64,000 nt of DNA from Thunnus maccoyii (lineage: Eukaryota; Chordata; Actinopteri; Scombriformes; Scombridae), in NCBI RefSeq assembly GCF_910596095.1, contig NC_056537.1, forward strand, positions 2,766,574 through 2,830,573, written 5' to 3'. This document shows positions 34,601 to 45,076 of this stretch, one piece after another. The notes below the pieces were generated by a model. The model saw nothing but the letters and a program-made list of their open reading frames with translations, was not told where the DNA came from and made no database searches. Position 1 is the stretch's first letter. Each line of letters begins with the position of its first letter. A program made the position numbers and the translations under genes.

Positions 34601-37600
34601 GAGTCACCCAACATCCTGCGAATGTTTGGCATCTGTGTCCAGGATGAAGATGGTGAGTAGACCACAGCTTCACAGAATATCAGACGCATCACAAGCTGGC
34701 TGTGATGTTACTCAACCTGTTGTATCTTTGTCACTGTCACATTACTGGACATAAATGATTTGGGTGGCAATTTTACAGAAATAAGACTTTGACTATGGCT
34801 TGGATCTAACTTATAGTCAGTCTTCAGATAGACGTCTAAATTCATCTGTTGCGTTCTTGACTATCTTAACCCTTAAATACTGTTCATATTCTAACAGTGT
34901 CCCCTCATAATTAGTTTCTATTCCCATTTTCTGAAAAACAAATCTAGTTTTCATTCATAATTAATACTATTAAGACTATTAATCCTCAGTTAAGTTGCAG
35001 AGGGCAGAGAGTGTATTTCATTATGGAGCGAAAACATTACAATCACACTATATTATGGTCCTATGTTATATAAAACAGGAGAAAATAACAGCCTTTATGA
35101 TTTCAATGTATGTTATATAATGTAAGAGAATGCTTTTGATTTTTTTAATAAATAAGAACCACTCTCTATGTACTGAAATGCATTTCAGCTGCACAAAAAT
35201 GAAAAAAGTTGAGATATTTTTGTATATTTTGGGTCACTTTAGGAAAAGTCATAAAATGTAATGCTAAAAGAAAGGTGTTTGGGGTGTTTTTATTGCTCTC
35301 AAATGTAAAAATGGGTCAAAGTTGACCTGAACAGTTAAGTTAACTTGAATTCTGGGTAAATTAAGCCTTGTTTTAAACTAAAAACCATGGCTGACTGAGT
35401 AATTGTGTCAAACTGCTCAGCTACCTTCACTCCAGCAGAAAACCTCTATCCAAACACTACAGAGCAGTTTGTGAAACCGCCCCTGACACCTCTCTCCAAC
35501 CTGGTGGTCCTAATTAATGTTGTACAATAAAAGCAGTAATGTATTATTGTATTAAAATGATAAATTACAATAATATGACATGTATTTGTGGCTACCTGAA
35601 GGACCCAGCCCTCAGTTCCTCATCATCACCGAGTACTGTGAGAAGGGAAGTCTGCGACAGGTTCTGGACTCAAACTGCAAACTGTCCTGGACCAGGAAAG
35701 CTCGAATGTGTCTGGACGCAGCACAAGGACTCTACCGGTCAGATTACAACTAATAATTCTTTGTCTAATTTATTGACAAATTTCAATTATGTGCAAAAAA
35801 TGATAAAACACAGAAAGAAGGAGAGATAAACGCTTATTTGTGCAGGCGAGATTAAAAAACGCCATCTTATCTGTAACATTTTCAGAGGCAGGAGGTTATG
35901 TTTTTAGAAAATCATACAAATATGCAAATGCATACACAAATAATAATACATATTGCTATAAAGGTCTATATATCAAGGTTCAAATAATTTCATCTGGTTT
36001 TGTTTTGCTTTTTAAATTTGAATAGTTTCTAAATTTGTCCAAAAGTCAAAATTCATGAAAATACCAAATTTTGTAAGATTTCTGGGTTTCTTTTTAATGT
36101 TATAATAATTAATTATGATATAATAATAATGTTATAATAAGCTTTATCAAGCATCAAATAACTTGAAAGAGCAGTCTTCATCTGCTGTGAAGGAGTTGGC
36201 AATAGCAATGCATTTCCTAACTTCCAATAGTGCAAGATCAATATATATTTTGTTATGTGAACTCCACCTGTCGTGTCTACTAGTACCTAATTAAACAAAG
36301 TCTAGGATGTAGCGATATATATTATAGTTCATGCACAGAAGAGATTTCCAAAATGCAGTATAAGGATCACATGACCACAACATAAAACCACCTATGACTC
36401 AGGAGTTATGAGCCAAAACATTCATGATTGATTGATTTACAAATGGCCACATAGTGGTGCCATCCAAAAACATATAGTTTGTTCCTATATTTCTACCAAA
36501 TATCACTGTTCACAAGTTTTTGAGATGTTACACTAACTAACAAGACAAAAAGACAAACAGCACTGAAAACATGATCTTCATATTAAACTAATTTATTATA
36601 ATATAATACATATAATTTAATAATATAATACATTTGGCCACTAGGGGGCAGAACAACTATCATATGGTTACCTTATAAATTTTGCAGCTTGCAAGACCAA
36701 ACAACAACATGATCATCCCAATGAACTTTTATTTGTATCCATGTGATGAATGTAACATGGCTTTCACACCAAATGTGTAAGTGTGACAGTATATAAAGAT
36801 GGATGTAGTGAGTTGTCAATCAACCCCCGCACAGCAGACATCAAAGCTACAAATCTTATTAGGGGAGCAATTATTTACAAAATGACCACCAGCACACTTA
36901 TTAGAGGGCCTGAATTTAGAGATTGAGACCATAATGACTTGTTGAAATCAATGATTGACTTAGTATTTGTAGAGAGAAGTTGAGGCTTTTTGAATGGGAG
37001 TTGGAGCAGCTAGTGGCTGTCGGTGGTACTTTAAGGTACTTCAGCCTCAAGCTGCAGTAGCTGCCACTTGGTGACATCGCACAGAGAAAGGACATTATTT
37101 CTAATAAACACGGAGGCTGCTCTCTCTCAGGCAGCACCATGTAGATTTTCCTCCAGGTTTCGCAGACAAAGTTCTACTGAATCAAACTTTGACCCCAAAT
37201 AACCTGACGTCCATAACTTGTGGCCAATGGGACTCTGATGGCACTGACAGGAAACTGAGGTTATGACAGTGACGATTTTACTGCAGAGATAAATGGAGGA
37301 CAAGTTATCTTTGTCCAGTCCCACCAGGAACTGCATAAAAACATGGCAGAAAATATAAGAGGATGGTGAAATGAATATTGTGATTGTCCACAGATTCCCC
37401 GTTCGCTGCCTTTGTACATTTATGTGCTGCTCTTCATTCTCCACACTACCTCCTGCAAACTATCAGCTCCTGAAGCCACCATAAGTCCAATATTCACTCT
37501 CCTTTTAGCTTTTGTTTGATCTCCACCAAATCCTGATAAAAATATCTGGCTCTTTAGCTTCTAGATGTTCCACTTTATTCACCAGTTAGTTTCTAACTTT

Positions 37601-40600
37601 GTCTGTCTGCAGTTTGGTCAGGTGGGCAGGTGGGTTTTTTAACAGAAAACAGCTGCTGTTGCTGGAACCATACAGTAAAGGTGCTGTAAAAACAAAACTA
37701 GTAGTTGAAAGATGCTCTGTGGTTCAGACAAGCAGTCGTTTCTGTTTCAGTGTTAGTAAAAAGAAATATTGATTACTCCAGCTTCAAATTAAATTCAATG
37801 TTCATGATTTCTTGTTTATAATAAAAAGTTCTAATGATTATCACTGTTGTGTCTTAGACTGCACCAGACAGAAGAGAAATGTAAGGTTCATGGATGCATC
37901 AACAGCAGCAAGTTCCTGGTGGCTGAAGGCTACAGAGTTAAGGTACTGCAGCCAGTGCATGCTGGGATTGCTTCTGGCCCATTGGTTGGTGAGAACAAAT
38001 GAAGTCTTGATGTTGTTGTTTGTGGTTTTTGGTACAGTTGGGAGGTTTTGAGCTGGCGAAAACTGAGACATCACTAAGAAAGATGACGAAGGACAAACAC
38101 ATCAGGTCGCTGTGCTACTCCTCTCCTCAGATGCTCAACAACATCAACCACATCTACAGCAAGGAGTGTGAGATGTACAGGTCAGACAACCAGGAATTAC
38201 ATCCGCAGAGATGTTAAACTATGTTAAGTTGTTGCTGACAGATTTATGAGTGCTTTACTAATGCTTTATAGATCAGATGTAAGCCGTTAATAAGTGCAAA
38301 TTTAGGTTAGCCAGGATGTGAAGAATCCTTTTATCATTTCCATCTGGTCAGAATTCATCATCAATGTTGGTAATTCATTCATAAATGTTGTAATAAACCA
38401 GCAAGTCTCCAGTTATATAAATTAATAAGTCACTAGTGCAGTGCCTGTTCAAAATGTGCCTTTTCGGGCCGATTGCTTTGCCTCCAGCCATGACTTCAAT
38501 ACATAGAAAATTTAATATAGTTGATGTGAGGTGTGAATGAGTATATACACATACGACATGAAAGAAACTAACAGTATATTATACACAGATGATATAAATA
38601 ACAAGTACTCTAATAGTATATAAATTTTCTTTTCTCATTTCAAGCAGCCTAAAATAAAGTGGATCGATCACATTCAGATTTTAGTGGGTATGTTTCTCCA
38701 AAGATTTGTGCTTCGTCTGTAGTGGCACTTCATGGTTTCGGAACATATGAGACAAACTGGTTTTGAACTGCCCATGGAAAGTGTTTGCGCCGTTTTACAT
38801 GTGTAACTACAGTCATTGTGTATCGGGCTCTGAGCGCTTCCAAAATACAGGTGACCTACGCACAACAATGTACCTGAACGCCTCCTTGAAGGCTCTGTTT
38901 TCACTGTATACTTTTCTCTTTTTAGAGCACTTTTCTCTGAGCACTTTTCTCTGACTTATGTCACGCCTCGTCTCTGGTCTCTCCCTGACTCCTTGACTAT
39001 CGTGTGTCCAAATTGCATCAAATTTGACACGGTACCCCCTTTGGCTCCCAGCCATACACCCGTAAAATCTAGAGTCGATCAGATGAACAGTTCAAGAGAT
39101 ACACGAAGGACAAACAGACATACAGACAGTGATTCCTTCCTTTAGTAGAGATTAATAAAGGCTCATGACTTTCTCATTTTCTAATGAGCAGATATTCATG
39201 GTTCCCAGAGGATGAATCCTGCTGACTTTTGTGATCTCCTGACTTTCCACTAGCGCCACCAGGAGGTTGACATTTTGTGGTTCAAAGTGAAATATCTTGA
39301 CAACTGTGTGATCCATTGCCATGACATTTACTGCAGATATTCATGGTCCCTGGATGATTAATTCTAATGACTTTGGTGATCCTCTGACTTTTCAATTAGT
39401 GCCATCATCTGGTCAGAATTTAATTTTCTCCAATACTTACATAATACCTGCAAAAGTAATGACATTCCTATCAGGCTCAGATGTACTTTGTGTTTAGCTC
39501 ATGTCATAGAAATGATAAAAAACAAAAAAAAAAAACTCTCTACTTCAAGATGCAAAATTTCTTTTGAAGGACAAGAAAAAGTTTGTACAAAAGATTGCTC
39601 CAGACGTTGCTGATTTTATCAGGATATGTGTTCAGAGTACAAAAAATCTAATGACAAAGTTAAAAGAAAAAGAAATTTAAAGTCAAAACACTTAAAGGGC
39701 AGGTTCACAATTTTTCCAAGTCTGTCTTAAAACAACAGTCAGGAGCCCAAATGAACATTGAAACATGTTTTTCTTGCTGTAATCATTCCTCCTGTTCATA
39801 CTGACCATTAGAAGATCCCTTCATAATGCACTTACAATGGAAGTGATGGGCAACAAAATCCACAGTCCTCCCTCTGTGCAAAAATGTATTTCAAAGTTTA
39901 TCTGAAGCTAATATGAAGCTTCAGCGTCCAAATGAGTCAAATCAAGTAGATATCTTTCAACATTACAGTCTTTTTAGTGCCAAAGTTCCTCTTTTTGTTA
40001 CTATACTTCCACCTGCAGCTCAACAGGGAAACACTGTCCAAGGAAACACAAAGAGGGAATTTGATTTGATCTGATAATGTTAAAGCCATAAAACACTGAA
40101 AAAGGCCACTGCTTTGCTCAATCTGCAGATATCAGCTGATGACTTCCCACTGCTCTCTGGTTCTCTGTCTATAGATGAGATGGACCAATGATTGAGTGAA
40201 GATTCTCAAATCAAGCAATAAATCATTTCTCACTATCTTGTAAATGTTGTCTTTCAGCTTTGGGATCGTCCTGTGGGAAGTTGTGACCCGTCAGAGACCT
40301 TTTGAAGGTGTGTATGTGCAGAGCGGACATCAACATCCAACCCCAAACCAACACAACTTAATGCTGACCACAGCCACTGCTCTCTGTGAAAAGAGGAAAC
40401 ATTCAACTTTTAACAGCTGCATGTCAAGCCTACAGTAGTTAATCTTCCATCCACTAGTTCCCTGTTAAAACCTCTTTGCAAGATATCTTGGTGTCCTGTT
40501 TGACAGCGATTTATAGTTATTAATAGGTCATTAATGAATGTAGAAACAAACAATTTTAGGCATGAAATTTGTTATAATCCCTCCTAGAGCTGCAACAATG

Positions 40601-42134
40601 AGCTATTTTAATAATCGAATTATTGTTATTTTGCAAAACAACTTCTCAGATGTGAGGATTTGATGGTTTTCTTTGTCTTTATCTTCCTTCATCAATTTGG
40701 GCTGTGGGAATTTGTAAAGGGCATTTTTATCACTACTTTGTGACATTTTATAGACAAAACTATAAATGGATTAAATGAGAATAATATTCTGCAGATTAAT
40801 TGATAATGAAAATAATTGTTAGTTGCAGCCCTAATCCCTCCTGCACAGCTGCTACACTTGTACACTACACAAGCAACTCAAATCACAGATTGTGGTAAAT
40901 TTGAGCTTTTTAAAGAATTTAAATATTACACACAATCAGATCTTCAGATATGTTAATTTCTAATAATTTTAGATTTATCGCTCCTGAATAAACTGCTTTA
41001 TGCTGCAGTGCGTTGTATGTTACTATTATGTTATACTGTATTTCTTCCAGGTTGTTCAAGTAAAGAAATCTATCAGAAAGTATGCAATGAGAAATATCAA
41101 GAGCCGCTCCCGGACGACTGTCCTGAACCACTGGGATGTCTGATCAACGCCTGTCGGACCTATGATAGCTTCCATAGACCATCAGCTGGAGGTAAATTAC
41201 AATCACTGTCATCATCATACACACGGTCACGTTAAAGGTGCTGTAGCTGCTAGAATGACTTACAATGAGTGGACAGGTTTCAGTGCATGATTTGATACTG
41301 TATATAGAGACATTATTTTATTGGATTATAATCAGTGATGGAAGAAGTATTCAGATCCTTTATTTCAGTAAAAGTACAGAAATGTACAAATACTCCATTA
41401 CAAGCTTGATGTAGTTAAAGTATTGCAGTAAAAGTAGTGGTTTGGTCCCTCTGACTGACATATTATTATATATGACATCATTAGATTATTAATAGTGAAG
41501 CATCAGTGTTAGAGCAGCATGTTACTGTTGTAGCTGCTGGAGGTGGAGCTAGTTTACACTATTTTATATACAGTTAGCTAGTTTAGTCCAGTGGTTCCCA
41601 ACCTAGGGGTTGGGCCCCTCCAAAGGGTCACCAGATAAATCTGAGGGGTCGTGAGATGATTAATGGGAGAGGAAAGAAGAAAAAACAAAGTTCTGATACA
41701 CAAATCTGTTTTCAGTTTTTGGACTTTTTCTCTAATCTTTGATTAGATCTTTAACAATGTAGTGTAATTTATGAGCTCATAATATGTTATTTTATGTAAA
41801 ATTTTAATCTGAAAAGTAACTAAAGCTGTCAAATAAATGTAGTGGAGTAGAAAGTACAATATTTCACTCTGAAATGTGGTGGAGTGGAAGTATAAAGTAG
41901 CATCAAATAGAGTATTCTCAAGTAAATTACAAGTACCTCAAAATTGTACTTAAATACAATACTTAAGTAAACGTATGTAGTTACTCTCCACCACTGTAAT
42001 ACCCCGTTCTAAAAGGTTGTTTACACTGTTAGCAAGCATCTATAATAATAATACTAATACTATGTCTATCTTTCTCTTCTACAGTGCTGGTGGATAAACT
42101 GCGCAGCGTGGTGGCACAGATGGAGGAGGAATGA
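28191..42134 (+). CDS. mlkl: mixed lineage kinase domain-like pseudokinase, complete spliced gene (span)
   Basis: The joined coding exons are 28191-28635, 29809-29907, possibly 30674-30697, 32567-32744, 34552-34652, 35602-35737, 37858-37942, 38038-38180, 40258-40307, 41051-41191 and 42085-42134. All junctions have GT-AG borders and compatible phases. They give 475 residues (483 with the microexon), close to the human protein. MLKL executes necroptosis: RIPK3 phosphorylates its pseudokinase domain, and the N-terminal four-helix bundle oligomerises and damages the plasma membrane. Visible hallmarks are the bundle (residues ~1-125), brace, VAIK lysine, αC FKKEVE, no HRD catalytic aspartate (HGC), DFG replaced by GFE, the activation-loop TETSL aligned with the mammalian phosphosite region, and SFGIVLWE in the C-lobe. 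Identification is firm. A RIPK3 partner is not seen in this window. Confidence 0.92.
28736..29287 (+). repeat. palindromic MITE, complete copy (~550 bp)
   Basis: The left end GGACAGGTTCACAATTTTTC is mirrored at the right end (GAAAAACTGTGAACCCGTCC, then TTTAAA). The two arms can pair over most of the element. It lies in mlkl intron 2 and is the best copy of a family also seen at 25829, 39691, 60668 and 62018. Confidence 0.75.
29305..29625 (+). repeat. hAT-like MITE, TAGGGCTGCAACTAA type
   Basis: Starts TAGGGCTGCAACTAATG and carries TTAGAAAATGGTGAAAAATG and CAACCCGAGGATATTCAG. It is related to the elements at 40585, 42255, 44355 and 51432, some in opposite orientation. The right terminus is degraded. 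Confidence 0.6.
29809..29907 (+). CDS. mlkl: mlkl exon 3: brace helix
   Basis: Acceptor TTCCTCAG ends at 29808; donor GTGAGT begins at 29908; phase 1 at both ends. It encodes LLDHMKEQREKTDAMLKEFN and on to VEKFMEM, a helical segment matching the MLKL brace region that links the bundle to the pseudokinase domain. Confidence 0.85.
30632..30655 (+). repeat. (GAAT)n microsatellite
   Basis: Five to six GAAT/GAGT units directly before the candidate microexon. Confidence 0.7.
30674..30697 (+). CDS. mlkl: candidate mlkl microexon (24 or 18 nt)
   Basis: A pyrimidine tract TTTCTTTCCCTCCTCAAG, or six bases later TTCAG, is followed by 24 or 18 nt. A good donor GTGAGTC starts at 30698. Both lengths are multiples of three and phase 1 is kept, so including it would add six or eight residues (S-A-D-C-R-Q core) to the brace without frameshift. 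The phase fit is suggestive but could be chance; it is not needed for a complete protein. Confidence 0.35.
30712..32020 (-). mobile_element. LINE 3' fragment with reverse transcriptase remnant
   Basis: On the minus strand, about 32010-31696 encodes N-ADDTIIY (the YADD-type RT active-site motif with the first residue changed). After a stop comes WLKNNHLTLNLKKT, then EVSDFKISGVILDSQLKFDKHVKKL, typical of Jockey/L2/Rex1-type LINE reverse transcriptases. The element ends at a T-run on the + strand (30713-30734), its poly(A) tail. It is inactive, inserted antisense in mlkl intron. The TG-rich patch at about 30990-31175 lies within it. Confidence 0.7.
32180..32473 (-). repeat. tRNA-derived SINE-like element
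   Basis: Read on the minus strand, GGCTCAGGAGGTAGAG (32456-32471) resembles an RNA polymerase III A box and GGAGGTTCGATTCCC (32416-32430) a B box. The remaining body (…CACTCAAAGCGCTTTTACAC on the + strand) is a common teleost repeat. It ends 90 bp before mlkl exon 4. Confidence 0.6.
32567..32744 (+). CDS. mlkl: mlkl exon 4: start of pseudokinase domain
   Basis: Acceptor TTTTTTTACAG ends at 32566; donor GTAGAG begins at 32745; enters in phase 1 and leaves in phase 2. It encodes the domain entry (DELKYEYPKQPF), a degenerate glycine loop (SNSEVYRGQYRG) and VAIKRY with the β3 lysine. Confidence 0.88.
32867..33304 (+). repeat. hAT-like MITE, CAGTGGTGGAA type
   Basis: Starts CAGTGGTGGAATGTAAC and ends TTTAACCACTG, so the termini are inverted (CAGTGGT/ACCACTG). 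The interior has ACTTTTACTTGTAATGGAGTA. I did not find a convincing 8-bp target duplication. Confidence 0.6.
33420..34235 (+). repeat. long inverted-repeat (MITE-like) element
   Basis: The left end GCGTCTACATTAAGCC (33428-33443) mirrors the right end GGCTTAATGTAGATGTGGCC (34213-34232). An inner palindrome pairs ACACACTCTTGAGGCCATTTT (33877 on) with AAAATGGCCTCCAGAGTGTGT (34006 on). No transposase is present. It lies in mlkl intron 4. Confidence 0.55.
34552..34652 (+). CDS. mlkl: mlkl exon 5: αC helix region
   Basis: Acceptor CATATTTAG ends at 34551; donor GTGAGT at 34653. It encodes EVQTFFKKEVETMRRFESPN then ILRMFGICVQDEDG. The KEVE glutamate is in the αC position and H/SPNI is the usual kinase N-lobe motif. 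Confidence 0.88.
34653..35601 (+). other. mlkl: mlkl intron 5, nothing recognised
   Basis: AT-rich, no repeat or gene identified. The acceptor before exon 6 is unusually pyrimidine-poor (GGCTACCTGAAG). Confidence 0.5.
35602..35737 (+). CDS. mlkl: mlkl exon 6: hinge and αD-αE
   Basis: Completes codon G|GA, then encodes PSPQFLIITEYCEKGSLRQV and continues LSWTRKARMCLDAAQGLYR. ITEYCEKGSL is the kinase hinge signature. It leaves in phase 2 at donor GTCAGA (35738). The acceptor AAG|G has a weak polypyrimidine tract, but the protein fit is unambiguous. Confidence 0.85.
35738..37857 (+). other. mlkl: mlkl intron 6
   Basis: No gene. Parts (about 36175-36560) resemble dispersed fish repeats (for example GGCCACATAGTGGTGCCATC) but I could not set borders. 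The rest shows nothing recognisable. Confidence 0.45.
37858..37942 (+). CDS. mlkl: mlkl exon 7: catalytic-loop equivalent
   Basis: Acceptor TGTCTTAG ends at 37857; donor GTACTG at 37943, phase 0. It encodes LHQTEEKCKVHGCINSSKFL then VAEGYRVK. The catalytic HRD of active kinases is replaced by HGC, as expected for a pseudokinase. Confidence 0.88.
38038..38180 (+). CDS. mlkl: mlkl exon 8: GFE motif and activation loop
   Basis: Acceptor TTTTGGTACAG ends at 38037; leaves in phase 2 at GTCAGA (38181). It encodes LGGFELAKTETSLRKMTKDK and then SLCYSSPQMLNN. GFE stands where active kinases have DFG. The TETSL segment aligns with the region phosphorylated by RIPK3 in mammals. Confidence 0.88.
38181..40257 (+). 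other. mlkl: mlkl intron 8, repeat-rich
   Basis: Contains fragments of dispersed repeats at about 38440-38520 and 38990-39140, and an element with ACTAGCGCCACCAGGAGGTT at about 39170-39490. A half copy of the palindromic MITE sits at 39691-40066. No gene is seen. Confidence 0.5.
39691..40066 (+). repeat. palindromic MITE, partial copy
   Basis: Starts CTTAAAGGGCAGGTTCACAA and shares TCATTCCTCCTGTTCATACTG and AGTCTTTTTAGTGCCAAAG with the complete element at 28736-29287. The distal arm is missing. Confidence 0.65.
40258..40307 (+). CDS. mlkl: mlkl exon 9: SFGIVLWE segment
   Basis: Acceptor GTCTTTCAG ends at 40257; donor GTGTGT at 40308, phase 1. It encodes SFGIVLWEVVTRQRPFEG, the αF region conserved in kinases. 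Confidence 0.9.
40585..40833 (+). mobile_element. hAT-type MITE with 8-bp target duplication
   Basis: 249 bp with inverted ends TAGAGCTGCAAC and GTTGCAGCCCTA. It is flanked by perfect 8-bp direct repeats ATCCCTCC at 40577-40584 and 40834-40841. An 8-bp duplication is the hallmark of hAT superfamily insertion. It is in mlkl intron 9. Confidence 0.85.
41051..41191 (+). CDS. mlkl: mlkl exon 10: C-lobe
   Basis: Acceptor TTTCTTCCAG ends at 41050; donor GTAAAT at 41192, phase 1. It encodes GCSSKEIYQKVCNEKYQEPL then DDCPEPLGCLINACRTYDSF and HRPSAG, matching the αG-αI part of MLKL. Confidence 0.9.
41333..41996 (+). repeat. hAT-like MITE, CAGTGGTGGA type, in mlkl intron 10
   Basis: The left end CAGTGATGGAAGAAGTA and right end TAGTTACTCTCCACCACTG are inverted over about ten bases. 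The interior includes GTGGTTCCCAACCTAGGGGT. The same element is in the duplicated unit at 50571-51240, so insertion preceded the duplication. Confidence 0.65.
42085..42134 (+). CDS. mlkl: mlkl exon 11: C-terminus and stop
   Basis: Acceptor CTCTTCTACAG ends at 42084. It encodes VLVDKLRSVVAQMEEE followed by TGA (42132-42134), the terminal helix of the pseudokinase domain. Confidence 0.9.
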
Positions 42135-42254
42135 AACATTTCATCCCTCTTCCTCCTCGTCAGCTGTCCTCAGGGATTCTGCTTGTGATCGTTCTCAGAA
42201 GAATGTTGTCAAGCCTAAAAACTGGCCTGTAACTAACAAAACTGTGATATAATT

Positions 42255-42600
42255 TAGAGCTGCAATGATTAGCTGATTTATCAATTAGTCACCAACAATA
42301 TTTTATAATCGATGAGTAGTTTTGAGTAATTTTTGAGAAAAAATATCTAAATTCTCTGGTTCCAGCTTCTCAAATGTGAATATTTTCTAGTTTCTTTAGT
42401 CCTCTATGACAGTAACTGAATATCTTTGGGCTGTGGACTGTTGGTCAGGACAAAACATGAAGTTTGAAGACGTCACCTTGAGCTTTGGGAAACAGTGATC
42501 ACCATTTTTCACCATTTTCTGACATTTTATAAACCAAACAAGTAACTGATTAAATGAGACAATTATTAGCAGATTAATCAATAACGACAAGTCACTAAAA
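42255..42600 (-). repeat. hAT-like MITE in mlkl 3' flank
   Basis: TAGAGCTGCAATGATTAG at the start and GGCTGTGGACTGTTGGTCAG inside. It is the TAGGGCTGCAA family in opposite orientation to 29305. Highly similar copies are at 44355-44709 and 51432-51770, as part of larger duplicated blocks (about 42243-42950, 44345-45076, 51421-52115). Confidence 0.6.
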
Positions 42601-44354
42601 GTCATAAGTAATTACCTCAGTTTACGGTGACTCTTGGATAAGCACGCCTTCAAACTACAGCAACCTGTTTCCCAAAATCAACCTTCTTATGGATCTTCTT
42701 ACAATTATAGTGTGTTGTTTAAAGAGCATCATAACTTAAAATGTTTTTTTTAATGATTGTATATTAAGGACTCCAAACACTTGCAGGATGAACTGGTATT
42801 GTGGTGTCATTTTCGGGCTGGTAGTACTACAGTATTTTAGTGTACTTTCCAGAATAACTAGGTAAGTTGTATTCTATAGCACAACAAGTCTTCACGACCT
42901 TGTATATCTTCATTTCATACAAGAGCAGTATGTCGCTGTCATGTACAAACTTGTTACTCAGGAGATTTAACACTGGCTCTGCAGACTCTTGTAACTCCAT
43001 CTCAATCTGAAAAGGGCTCTATCTAGTGGTGGCTGGTTGTAGCAACAAGCAAACTGAAACAAGTCTGTGTTTTTTTGTTGTTATTGTCTTTGACTCTTTC
43101 AGCCTTTATGTTTATTTTGATTACTGATTCTTTCTGTGATTAAAAGAGGTGACTGATGCAACATGAGTGGTGATGTTTAAATGCTAAAATACACACAAAT
43201 ATCACATATAACAAGGGTGGAACTAACAGTGCTTTAGATAACAGCCAGCATGCTCTGTACTTACCCTGTAACTACACATAACAAGGGGGGAACAATCAAC
43301 TTAACTCATTCTGTAACTACAGAAGACAATGTGAGAACAATTTATTTCAATTTTACTTGCCTCAAAACAAGAACAAACTAAATTAACTACACAGTTTGCA
43401 ATCAGAAGACTATATGAACCGTATATATGCGTTCTGATTCATACCTCATGTTTTATCTTTAGCTATATTTATATTAAGTATAGCTGTATAGTTATTTCCT
43501 GGGATGAAAGGAGACCTTGCACAGAGCTGAAAAAGGGTAATCTTTCACCTTGAGGAGCCGTAATGCCATATTAAAATACCAGGGAGAAGACTTTCAACAT
43601 TTTAATGACTTCAGAATTGTCAACAAGTGAGTGACATCTTTGATGGGTGAGTTCTGACCAGCGATGGCAGGTGAAGCCACCAGGCCATAAATGAGCGCCA
43701 AGTGATGAAGTTTGCTGGTGAGGTGAAGTACAGTCTCCAGAAGCTGACAGCATCCATGACAACACATTGTCCCCTGGACTTTTGTTGCGAAGCAAATGCA
43801 CAGATGTACCCCTTGGCTATTTAAGTAGCTTATCCCAAAATGAAAAGGGAACAATGTGATTGTTCATAAGGTCATTTTGAAATAAAATCACATTACATTT
43901 ATTAAGTGCTGCAGAAGTCAACACTCCATCTTCCCTGAAACATCCAGATTTTTGCTCAGTTTTATGATCATACTATACCCTGTAATAACAGAATAGGTGC
44001 CTAGTAGTTAAACAAATAACTAAAGAGTTAATTCTCTCTAAATTTGTCCCTAATTTCAAGATTATTGCTCAGTAGCTCATACATACTGTAATAATAAAAT
44101 AGGTACCCAGTAGTTAAAAATAACAGTATACAGTATAAGTTCTTTATAAGTTCGTAAATTGTTGCCCCATATTCCATAACTTCACATCTTGTTCCCCAAT
44201 ACCTACATATATGTATTTATACGTACTGTACTAGTACACCGTTGGTAGATAGATAATACTGTAACTACGGAGTAATTACTCTCTACGTTGTGGGCTGTAA
44301 TCTAAAGCCAGTGTTGGATAGTGCATTTACTCAAGTACTGTACTTAGGTATGAT
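42601..44354. other. duplicated 3' flank blocks of mlkl, no gene
   Basis: The block at 42950-43205 (TTACTCAGGAGATTTAACAC … AGGTGACTGAT…CAACATGAGTGG) recurs at about 49084-49350 and 56757-57012 downstream of the two finTRIM genes. The part at 43205-44340 occurs only once in the window, with no gene recognised; a minus-strand frame at 43594-43854 has no known family. Confidence 0.5.
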
Positions 44355-44709
44355 TTTGAGCTGCAGTGATTAGTTGATTTATCAATCAGTCACCAACAAT
44401 ATTTTATAATCAATTAGTAGTTTTGAGTAATAAAAATATATCCAAATTTTCTGATTCCAGCTCTCAACTGTGAATATTTTCTGGTTTCTTTAGTCCTCTA
44501 TGAAAGTAAACTGAATATCTTTAGGCTGTGGACTGTTGGTCAGTACAAAACAAGACATTTGAAGACGTCACCTTGAGCTTTGGGAAACAGTGATCACTGT
44601 TTTTCACCATTTTCTGACATTTTATAAACTAAACAACTAACTGATTAAATAGGATAATTATTAGCAGATTAATCAATAATGAAAATTATCATTAGTTTCA
44701 GCCCTTATA
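44355..44709 (-). repeat. hAT-like MITE, second copy in mlkl 3' flank
   Basis: Starts GAGCTGCAGTGATTAG and ends ATTAGTTTCAGCCCTTA. It is collinear with 42255-42600 and followed by the same flank to about 45076, which shows a local duplication of the mlkl downstream block. Confidence 0.6.
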
Positions 44710-45076
44710 GACAGTAAATCAAAACAAGTCACTAAAAGCCATAAGTTGTTATCTCAGTTTACGGTGACTCTTGGATATGCATGTCTTTAAACTATAGGGA
44801 CCTGTTTCCCAAAATCAACCTTCTTATGGATCTTCTTACAATTATAGTGTGTTGTTTGAACTGCATCATAACTTAAAATGTTTTTTTAATGATTGTATAT
44901 TAAGGAGTCCAAACACCTGCAGGATGAACTGGTATTGTGGTGTCACTTTGGAGCTAGTAGTACTACAGTATTTTAGTGTACTTTCCAGAATAACAAGGTA
45001 AGTTGTATTCTATAGCACAAGTCTTCACTACCTTGTATATCTTCTTTCATACAAGAGCAGTATGACGCTGTCATGT

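Noticed and set aside
43594-43854. 86-codon minus-strand frame with Cys and Leu
   Set aside because: No known family, no promoter or splice support, single occurrence; chance frame more likely.
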